From assembly GCA_964625145.1 (NCBI GenBank), contig CAZVAQ010000054.1, positions 1-20,746 of the forward strand: a stretch of 20,746 nt of DNA. The letters are read 5' to 3'. The DNA is from CAYTRP01 sp964625145 (GTDB taxonomy: Bacteria; Sumerlaeota; Sumerlaeia; SLMS01; JAHLLQ01). Below the pieces are notes generated by a model that was not told where the DNA came from, searched no databases, and saw only the letters and a list, made by a program, of their open reading frames with translations. Within the stretch, counting starts at the first letter, position 1. Every line of letters starts with the position of its first letter. Positions 15,608-20,746 of this stretch are shown piece by piece. The position numbers were made by a program, and so were the translations under genes.

Positions 15608-15649
15608 CGGGCGGGTTCGGTCAAGCGCATCTTCCCCCCCGCGCCCGGA

Positions 15650-16990
15650 TTATTTGGGGATCGGGCCTGTCTCAAGACCGGGTCGTAGCGCTTTCCAAAC
15701 CGCCACGACCCACAAGGCCATCAGCGGCCAGAGCTTGAGTGACATCACCAGCAGGCCCATCCCGCGGGTGGCATCTGCCACTCTCCATCCGGCAATCACG
15801 CCTGCATCGAAGGCCACCGGCAGGCAGATCACTCCCACGCAGATGGCGATCAAAAGGCGCAAAGGCCACGACTTGGCCGTCCTCCAAAGCAGCCAGGCAG
15901 GGACCAACGCCTGCAGCAGGTAGTGATCCCAGCAGATGGATGGCACCAGCAGCGATGTCAGCACCACCAAGGCAAACACCGCGCCCTCATCGCATTTGTG
16001 GAGACACTGGCGAACCAAGGCGGTCCCCAGCACCCCAAGCAGCACCAAAGCGAGAAGCATTGTCGCGCCATTGGCCACCGCCGCAGTGGAACTAAACCAC
16101 GGCTGCATGCCTTCCCAAGGCACGAGGACATGATGGAGGAAGGAGTTCAGGGACTGGTTGGTGGGGTCGCGCCAGAAGGTCTGGCCGAACTCTGCCCAGG
16201 TTGACCTGCCGTACCCCATGTCTTCGAGCACAGGCAGAAAGTCGAGCCAGACGCGGATACCTGAGAGCACAACCCCCAACAAGGCCATCCCCGCACCAAG
16301 CCCAACCATCCATGCCGCAAGCCGCCATCGCCGGGTGCAGAGGAAGTAGATCAGCAGAATCCCCGGAGTGAGCTTGAACAGCGCCAGAAAGGCCGCCAGT
16401 CCTCCCACGGCTGCGGGATGCCACTGGCGAACCATTCCCAGATAGACGGCCGCGTATCCGGCGAAGAGCACGGCGTTGAGTTGCCCGGCATTGTTCTGCC
16501 GCAGGATGGTTGCGTTCAGAGTCACCGCCGCGCCCAGCAGGAGGATGTCGGGCCACCGGATTCGGTCGCCTGCCGCCAGCAACAAAGCCATTCCTGCAAG
16601 AATCAGGAGGTGGTTGGTCACCATCCAGGCGTGGGCGGCCTTATCGAAGTCCAACCATGTCAATGGTCGGAGGACTTGTCCAGTGAATGGGAGGTAGACG
16701 TACGGCAAGATGGAGCGAAATCGTGGATCCTGCTCCTTGAACGCGGGCAGGATAGCGAAGACGGTTTCCGCGTCGTAGGGCGATTCTCCCTCAGCCAGCA
16801 ACCAGGCGCCGAGGTAGATGTGCTTGAAGTCGTTCTGATGGCTGCGGGGGCCGCCCTCCGACCACCCCCACAGCGGCAGGACCTGAAGGAACAGGAACGA
16901 GATGGCGACCGCGGCGGCCGCGACAATCACCCAGCGGCGATCGTGGGTATCCGGCAAGTGGGGGATCGATGGGCGACTTTCGCGATTCAC
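15650..16990 (-). CDS. GT87-like integral membrane glycosyltransferase (DUF2029 type)
   Basis: A 446-residue polytopic membrane protein with about ten hydrophobic segments, the first at about residues 20-42. It resembles the GT87/DUF2029 family, GT-C fold polyprenyl-phosphate-mannose-dependent transferases. Clues are the DFKHIYLGAWLLAEGESPYD stretch after the first membrane helix (Asp-Phe near its start being the likely catalytic region), PYVYLPFTGQ, RQNNAGQLNAVL and LFKLTPGILLIYFL further on. It would act on the outer face of the inner membrane using lipid-linked sugar. The exact sugar and acceptor cannot be read from sequence. It is upstream of speA on the minus strand and divergent from the lipoprotein gene across 84 bases. 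Confidence 0.8.
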   Translation of the reverse strand: MNRESRPSIPHLPDTHDRRWVIVAAAAVAISFLFLQVLPLWGWSEGGPRSHQNDFKHIYLGAWLLAEGESPYDAETVFAILPAFKEQDPRFRSILPYVYLPFTGQVLRPLTWLDFDKAAHAWMVTNHLLILAGMALLLAAGDRIRWPDILLLGAAVTLNATILRQNNAGQLNAVLFAGYAAVYLGMVRQWHPAAVGGLAAFLALFKLTPGILLIYFLCTRRWRLAAWMVGLGAGMALLGVVLSGIRVWLDFLPVLEDMGYGRSTWAEFGQTFWRDPTNQSLNSFLHHVLVPWEGMQPWFSSTAAVANGATMLLALVLLGVLGTALVRQCLHKCDEGAVFALVVLTSLLVPSICWDHYLLQALVPAWLLWRTAKSWPLRLLIAICVGVICLPVAFDAGVIAGWRVADATRGMGLLVMSLKLWPLMALWVVAVWKALRPGLETGPIPK

Positions 16991-17074
16991 TGGCTTGCGT
17001 CCCCGGGTATTTCCTGTTGGCCTTCCCCCCGGCCGGGTCGCATGACTCCGCCATCCAAAGGGGGATACTCCAGT

Positions 17075-17596
17075 ATGCCGCGGTCATTCTTCCTCACGCT
17101 CGCCCTCGCCTTGGCCACCGTTGCGTCGGTTTCCTGCACGATCAAGCACACCCATCCGGTGGGCCAAGCCTATCCTCCCAATCCCGATCCGGCGTCGATC
17201 CGCCTCTTTACCGGGATCCTGAATGCTGAACACGAGGAAATCGCCTACATCCAAACCCCTTCAGAGGATAACAAGCGCGTGGCCACGCGGCGGGAGATGA
17301 TCGCCGACCTGCAGAAGCGTGCCGCCAAGGTTGGCGCGGATGTCATCATGGACGTGCAGCTCCTCACCGAGGATCATCACGGCGTCACCCTCAATCGGGC
17401 AACGCCCATCCGCACCCCCCGGCAGGGCGAATACAAGCGCTACTTCATGCGCGGCGTTGCCATTCGCCTGCTTGAGGATCTCGACGAGAACGTCGGCAAG
17501 CCGATCGCGCAGACTGATGAGGCCATGGAGGCCATCCCGGTCGTGCAACCGGCGCCCGCCACGGAAGAACCTGCTCCCACCCGATACGCTTACTGA
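17075..17596 (+). CDS. Predicted lipoprotein of unknown function
   Basis: A 173-residue protein with a signal peptide (MPRSFFLTLALALATVASVS) ending at lipidation Cys21. The mature part is small and polar: it includes LFTGILNAEHEEIAYIQT, EMIADLQKRAAKVGADVIMDVQL, and a Pro/Ala/Glu-rich tail (about residues 148-170). The helix-then-'GADVIMDV' strand pattern resembles small envelope proteins that sense or bind metals or other ligands (YbjQ/DUF74-like 'GADAVI' strand), but the match is too short to name. The start at 17075 is chosen for AAAGGGGGA at 17057-17065; the frame is also open from ATG 17042. It lies 56 bases before the ExbB/TolQ gene and could belong to the same transcript and envelope process. 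Confidence 0.8.
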   Translation: MPRSFFLTLALALATVASVSCTIKHTHPVGQAYPPNPDPASIRLFTGILNAEHEEIAYIQTPSEDNKRVATRREMIADLQKRAAKVGADVIMDVQLLTEDHHGVTLNRATPIRTPRQGEYKRYFMRGVAIRLLEDLDENVGKPIAQTDEAMEAIPVVQPAPATEEPAPTRYAY

Positions 17597-17652
17597 TCAC
17601 CTGCACAATCACCCAGGTCCAACAACCAACGCTTCGGCAGGAATAGTCGCCC

Positions 17653-18354
17653 ATGGAAACCCGCACCGCCCTCGAACGCTACGTGCTCGACGGCGGATTC
17701 ATGATGATCTTTCTCGTGCCCGTGGCGCTGCTGATGGTGGCCTTCGCAGTCCAGGGCTTCGTGAACCTGCGGCGCGAACGCGTCTGCCCGCGGGACTTCC
17801 GCCAGCGCCTGGACAAGATCATCCAAACCGCCCGTTCGCGTGACGAAATCATCGCGACGCTGGCGGGGCAGCATTCCAGCATCGCCGTGCTGTTGGCGCG
17901 GGTTCTGGAGCACCTGGAGTTCAAGGCCGACGCGGATCCCGCCGAGGTCCTGCGCGAGCGCATCGAGGAGGAGTGCGCGTCGCTGCAACATCGCAACAAC
18001 CAACTGGCCGCGATCTACAATGTCGCGCCGTTGATGGGTCTGCTCGGCACCGTGTTCGGCATGGTGTCCACCTTCTCAAAGTTCGCCCTCTCGCCCGATC
18101 CGTCCGTCCGCGAACTCAGCGAAGGGATCAACATCGCGCTGATCACCACGGCGTGGGGCCTCTCCATCGCCATTCCGGCGTTCATCTTCCTGTATGTCTT
18201 TTCCCGGCGCATTGGCACCTACGAGGCGGTCATTCTGCCCCAGGAGGGCCATCAGGCCCTGCAGAAGCTGCTTCCCGCCATTGGGTTTCAGCGCTCCACG
18301 ACCACGGAAATCCTTCGAATGGGTGGCTCCCAAGATCAGGGGGCCAAACCATGA
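17653..18354 (+). CDS. MotA/TolQ/ExbB proton channel family protein
   Basis: A 233-residue inner-membrane protein with the three-helix TolQ/ExbB layout: helix 1 about residues 15-37, a long cytoplasmic loop with amphipathic helices, helix 2 about 122-145 (APLMGLLGTVFGMVSTF), helix 3 about 161-185 (ITTAWGLSIAIPAFIFLYVF). The GLLGTVxGM and TTAxGLxxAIP motifs are those of the family, including the conserved Thr facing the proton path. It pairs with the next gene (4-base ATGA overlap) to form a proton-driven motor that energises an outer-membrane process. Whether it serves TonB-type import, Tol-Pal or another machine cannot be decided because no TonB, TolA, TolB, Pal or receptor gene lies in view. 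Confidence 0.92.
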   Translation: METRTALERYVLDGGFMMIFLVPVALLMVAFAVQGFVNLRRERVCPRDFRQRLDKIIQTARSRDEIIATLAGQHSSIAVLLARVLEHLEFKADADPAEVLRERIEEECASLQHRNNQLAAIYNVAPLMGLLGTVFGMVSTFSKFALSPDPSVRELSEGINIALITTAWGLSIAIPAFIFLYVFSRRIGTYEAVILPQEGHQALQKLLPAIGFQRSTTTEILRMGGSQDQGAKP

Positions 18355-18782
18355 GGCGCCGCAACATGTTGGAGGGGCCCGGCGGTCATCTCAACCTGAC
18401 GCCCCTACTGGACATCATCTTCAATCTCATCTTCTTCTTCGTCCTCGCCACCTCCATCCGCGACAGGGCCCAGGAGCGGCAGATCGAGATCCGGCTCCCC
18501 GAAGCCCGCAGCGGCGATTCGCCCACCACCGCGCCGCAGATCCCGGAGATCGTCGTGAAGGCCGACGGTTCGGTCTTCTTCAACGGCGAGCAGGTGACCG
18601 ATGCCGAGTTGGAGGAGAAACTTCGCGCGGCGGTGGAGACGCAGGATCTAGAGGAGGTCCTTTTGGCCAGCGACGGGGACGCCACTTGGCAGCGGATCGT
18701 GACGGTCAACGACATTTGCCGCCGGGCGGGGATCACGCAGGTCCCATCCCGTATCATGGAGCCCGCTCGTCAATCGCCATGA
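18351..18782 (+). CDS. ExbD/TolR family biopolymer transport protein
   Basis: A 143-residue partner of the preceding channel gene. A short basic cytoplasmic start (MRRRNM) leads to a single membrane helix at about residues 19-37 that carries the conserved proton-binding Asp21 (NLTPLLDIIFNLIFFF). The periplasmic domain follows, with the usual pattern of strand-helix pieces: EIRLPEA, IVVKADGSVFFNGEQVTDAELEEKL, VLLASDGDATWQRIVTV and DICRRAGI. Length and order match ExbD/TolR. The start ATG overlaps the upstream stop by four bases (ATGA). The region after its stop at 18782 is 155 bases without a gene before the tRNA; it holds only short GC hairpins and no convincing promoter. Confidence 0.92.
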   Translation: MRRRNMLEGPGGHLNLTPLLDIIFNLIFFFVLATSIRDRAQERQIEIRLPEARSGDSPTTAPQIPEIVVKADGSVFFNGEQVTDAELEEKLRAAVETQDLEEVLLASDGDATWQRIVTVNDICRRAGITQVPSRIMEPARQSP

Positions 18783-18937
18783 GTTGACCGGCTGGTTTGC
18801 TCCCCAAGCTCGTTGCCCCATTGCCGGATCCACTAAAGTCCCGGAGTTCCTACCAACAACAGCGAGCGCAATTCCGGCTTGTGTCAGAGTCCCCATCAGC
18901 CGAAAACCCCCGCGCCTCTCCCGGCGAGGGGCCTAGT

Positions 18938-19013
18938 GGGCGGATAGCTCAGTCGGTAGAGCAGCGGACTTTTAATCCGTTGGTCCTGGGTTCGAGTCCC
19001 AGTCCGCCTACCA
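18938..19013 (+). tRNA. tRNA-Lys (anticodon UUU), CCA encoded
   Basis: A full cloverleaf can be drawn. Acceptor stem: 18938-18944 with 19003-19009, seven pairs of which the first is G-T. D stem: 18947-18950 with 18959-18962. Anticodon stem: 18964-18968 with 18976-18980 (one G-T), and the seven-base loop CTTTTAA holding anticodon TTT at 18971-18973. T stem: 18986-18990 with 18998-19002 and loop TTCGAGT. Discriminator A is at 19010 and CCA at 19011-19013. It is a lone tRNA between the ExbD/TolR and glycosyltransferase genes. Confidence 0.96.
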
Positions 19014-19100
19014 GTTTCCCCGAGATTCTGCTGTCCGCGAATGCTGGCGAGGATGAATTGGCCGGAGGAGTCCGATCCGGTCGTCCCGCTGCCGTCCTCT

Positions 19101-19105
19101 GGAGA
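19101..19105 (+). promoter_or_regulatory. Ribosome binding site favouring a TTG start for the family 2 glycosyltransferase
   Basis: GGAGA lies 7 bases before TTG at 19113, which would give a protein starting MPRISVIIPVHNGG. The upstream in-frame ATGs at 19041 and 19053 lack a well-spaced site; the GGCGAGG before 19053 directly abuts it. Confidence 0.55.
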
Positions 19106-19112
19106 CACTGGT

Positions 19113-20084
19113 TTGCCACGAATCTCCGTGATCATTCCGGTACATAATGGAGGGCGGCCGTTCCGACGTTGCCTGGCGGCGTTGGCGCGCTCGACCCGGC
19201 GGGCGGACGAGCTGATCGTCGTGGCAGACGGCTGCACGGACGATTCAGCGGAAGTTGCCCGGCGTACCGGTGCGCAGGTCGTGGAGATCCCCGGACCGGC
19301 AGGCCCGGCCGCGGCCCGCAACAAAGGCGCCGCGCTGGCGACGGGGGAGATCCTGATATTTGCGGACGCCGACGTTGCTTTTCATAGGGATACAATCGCC
19401 CAGTTCGAGTCATTTCTAGGCCAACATCCTGAGTTTGCAGCGGCGTTCGGCAACTACGATGACTCTCCGGCGGTTCGCGACCCGTTGTCGCTATACAAGA
19501 ACCTACTCCAGCATTTCGTCCACTTGCGTGCCCCCGAGGAAGCGTTTTCCTTCTGGGGCGCCTGTGGGGCGATCCGGCGGGACGTCTTCCTGGAGCATGG
19601 CGGCTTTGACGAGTCCTACAAGACGCCGGCCATTGAGGACATTGAGTTGGGCTACCGGCTGCGGGGTGCCGGGCATCGAATTGCCCACCGCCGGGAGATT
19701 CTCTGCAAGCATCTGAAGCGGTGGACCCCCCGGACTCTGTTGGTCTCCGATTTGTGGAGGCGGGCCGTGCCCTGGACGGTCCTGAACCGACGGGCGAGGC
19801 AGATTCCCAATGGATTGAACCTGGGTTGGCCGGAGCGGTTGAAGGTCGCGGCGGTCTGGGCGGGATCGTTGACGCTGTTGGCGGGATGGTGGGATGTGCG
19901 GCTTCTGCTGGTGACGCTGTCCCTGTGGGCCTTGGCCCTGATGCTCAATGCGCGGTTCCTGATCTTCCTGCTGCAAAAGGGAGGAATTGAAGCCGCACTG
20001 ATTGGATCGTGCTGGCACTTGTTGTACCATTGGTATTGCGGGTTGGGATTTATGCTTGGCCACCTTAGTCGGGTGCGCCCATAA
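19113..20084 (+). CDS. Glycosyltransferase family 2, membrane-associated
   Basis: From TTG 19113 the protein is 323 residues; from ATG 19041 it would be 347 with a non-conserved N-terminus. It opens with ISVIIPVHNGG and VVADGCTDDSAEVA, then GPAGPAAARNKGAALATGEI, the metal-binding Asp85-Ala-Asp87 in IFADADVAF, WGACGAIRRDVFLEHGGFDE and the catalytic EDIELGYRLRGAG. These are classic GT2 GT-A features: an inverting transfer from a nucleotide sugar. Two or three hydrophobic segments in the last 90 residues (AAVWAGSLTLLAGWW, RLLLVTLSLWALALML, LLYHWYCGLGFML) suggest it sits on the inner membrane with a lipid-linked acceptor. It is 56 bases upstream of the FAD-dependent gene, and the pair may be one operon for envelope glycan synthesis. 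Confidence 0.9.
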   Translation: MPRISVIIPVHNGGRPFRRCLAALARSTRRADELIVVADGCTDDSAEVARRTGAQVVEIPGPAGPAAARNKGAALATGEILIFADADVAFHRDTIAQFESFLGQHPEFAAAFGNYDDSPAVRDPLSLYKNLLQHFVHLRAPEEAFSFWGACGAIRRDVFLEHGGFDESYKTPAIEDIELGYRLRGAGHRIAHRREILCKHLKRWTPRTLLVSDLWRRAVPWTVLNRRARQIPNGLNLGWPERLKVAAVWAGSLTLLAGWWDVRLLLVTLSLWALALMLNARFLIFLLQKGGIEAALIGSCWHLLYHWYCGLGFMLGHLSRVRP

Positions 20085-20130
20085 GCGTGGTCAGTCGTTC
20101 TCGAGGGCACGACACCTCGCGGGGGCGACA

Positions 20131-20135
20131 GGGAG
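20131..20135 (+). promoter_or_regulatory. Ribosome binding site for the GTG start of the FAD-dependent gene
   Basis: GGGAG lies 5 bases before GTG at 20141 and fixes that start; the dinucleotide-binding strand follows at codon 7. Confidence 0.65.
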
Positions 20136-20140
20136 AAAGC

Positions 20141-20746
20141 GTGGCTACTCGTAAATGCACCATCATTGGGGGGGGGCCCGCGGGACTGACCGCCGCGTGG
20201 GAACTTGTCCATCATCATTGGAAGCCGGTGGTCCTGGAGATGGACGCGCGCGTTGGGGGCATCGCGCGCACCGAGGAATACAAGGGTTACCGGTTTGACA
20301 TCGGCGGGCACCGCTTCTTCACAAAGTGCCCCGAAGTTCAGGAACTCTGGGAGAAGATGCTCCCCGGAGGGTTCCTGACGGTTCCCCGCCTGTCGCGGAT
20401 TCATTATCGCGGACGGTTCTTCCACTATCCGCTGCGGCTGTTCGAGGTAATCTGGGGCTTGGGCCTGTGGGAGAGCGGCCTGATGTTCCTCAGTCACATG
20501 AAGACGTTCCTGTTCCCGCGCAAGCGCGAGGACTCGCTGGAAGACTGGGTCGTCAATCGTTTCGGCGAGCGACTCTACCGCACCTTCTTCAAGACCTACA
20601 CGGAGAAGGTCTGGGGAATTCCCTGCACGAAGATCCGGGCCGATTGGGCGGCCCAGCGCATCCGCAAGCTGTCGTTCTTCTCTGCCGTGAAGAACTCCCT
20701 GTTCGGCGGCGGAAACGTCAAGTCGCTGATCAGCGAATTCCAGTAT
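20141..20746 (+). CDS. NAD(P)/FAD-dependent oxidoreductase, amine-oxidase/UDP-galactopyranose mutase-like (3' end outside window)
   Basis: The first 202 codons of a gene that runs past the window end with no stop. It opens with a dinucleotide-binding fold: CTIIGGGPAGLTAAWEL (from residue 6) and the acidic end of strand 2, VVLEMDARVGGIARTEEYKG, followed by FDIGGHRFFTK (about residues 51-61), LSRIHYRGRFFHYPL, and YTEKVWGIPC further on. This pattern belongs to the COG1232 (HemY-like) and UDP-galactopyranose mutase-like group. Members beside glycosyltransferases are often assigned to polysaccharide synthesis, which fits the preceding GT2 gene; actual UDP-galactopyranose mutase activity cannot be claimed from this fragment. 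The three binding-motif glycines are encoded by a run of nine Gs (20168-20176). Confidence 0.88.
   Translation, partial: MATRKCTIIGGGPAGLTAAWELVHHHWKPVVLEMDARVGGIARTEEYKGYRFDIGGHRFFTKCPEVQELWEKMLPGGFLTVPRLSRIHYRGRFFHYPLRLFEVIWGLGLWESGLMFLSHMKTFLFPRKREDSLEDWVVNRFGERLYRTFFKTYTEKVWGIPCTKIRADWAAQRIRKLSFFSAVKNSLFGGGNVKSLISEFQY
20168..20176 (+). repeat. Nine-G homopolymer within the FAD-binding motif
   Basis: GGGGGGGGG forms codons 10-12 (Gly-Gly-Gly) of the FAD-dependent oxidoreductase. It is the longest mononucleotide run noticed in the window. A one-base gain or loss would frameshift the gene almost at its start. Confidence 0.9.

Noticed and set aside
16418..17074. A long upstream extension of the second lipoprotein frame
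   Set aside because: It overlaps the GT87-like gene in antisense; the signal peptide and ribosome site place the real start at 17075.
18783..18937. A possible promoter for tRNA-Lys (TTGCCC at 18813 and TAAAGT at 18834)
   Set aside because: Spacing is only 15 bases and both boxes are weak; not enough to call.

Overview
The window is GC-rich bacterial chromosome, packed with short-gapped, mostly housekeeping genes. The predicted organism is Gram-negative: it has a heptosyltransferase-like family 9 glycosyltransferase, a TolQ/TolR-type proton-channel pair and two predicted lipoproteins. An 'AGVPPA'-type hairpin repeat, a tRNA with encoded CCA and several probable TTG starts fit an uncultivated lineage near Planctomycetota, Verrucomicrobiota, Sumerlaeota or Hydrogenedentota. 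That placement is a low-confidence inference. No transposase, integrase, phage gene, CRISPR array, rRNA or toxin-antitoxin pair was seen.

Layout. 1-568: 3' end of uvrA. 677-4417: a forward run of manC, a cyclophilin, pyruvate kinase and a MocA/MobA-like nucleotidyltransferase. 4538-5362: a 70-residue coiled-coil protein and an unrecognised lipoprotein. 5389-8254: hpt, rsmE and glgA. 8375-10285 (minus): a ComF-family phosphoribosyltransferase and a protein with two receiver domains and no output domain. 10411-13418 (plus): ablB (beta-lysine N-acetyltransferase), an unrecognised 295-residue protein and a family 9 glycosyltransferase. 13598-16990 (minus): GT87-like membrane protein followed by speA (arginine decarboxylase). 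17075-18782 (plus): a second lipoprotein and the ExbB/TolQ-ExbD/TolR pair. 18938-19013: tRNA-Lys(UUU). 19113-20746: a family 2 glycosyltransferase and the start of an FAD-dependent oxidoreductase that runs off the end.

Themes. Several genes concern envelope sugars (GDP-mannose synthesis, GT9, GT87, GT2 and the FAD enzyme). Others concern storage carbon and glycolysis (glgA, pyk), or the lysine and arginine-derived metabolites N-acetyl-beta-lysine and polyamines (ablB, speA). No single new multigene system stands out. The most notable unexplained items are a set of AAAGG(A/C)TAAAG motifs that contain or abut both stop codons of a convergent gene pair, a nine-G tract encoding the FAD-binding glycines of the last gene, an ablB with no ablA beside it, and several conserved-looking proteins without a known function. 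No gene-free stretch exceeds about 300 bases.
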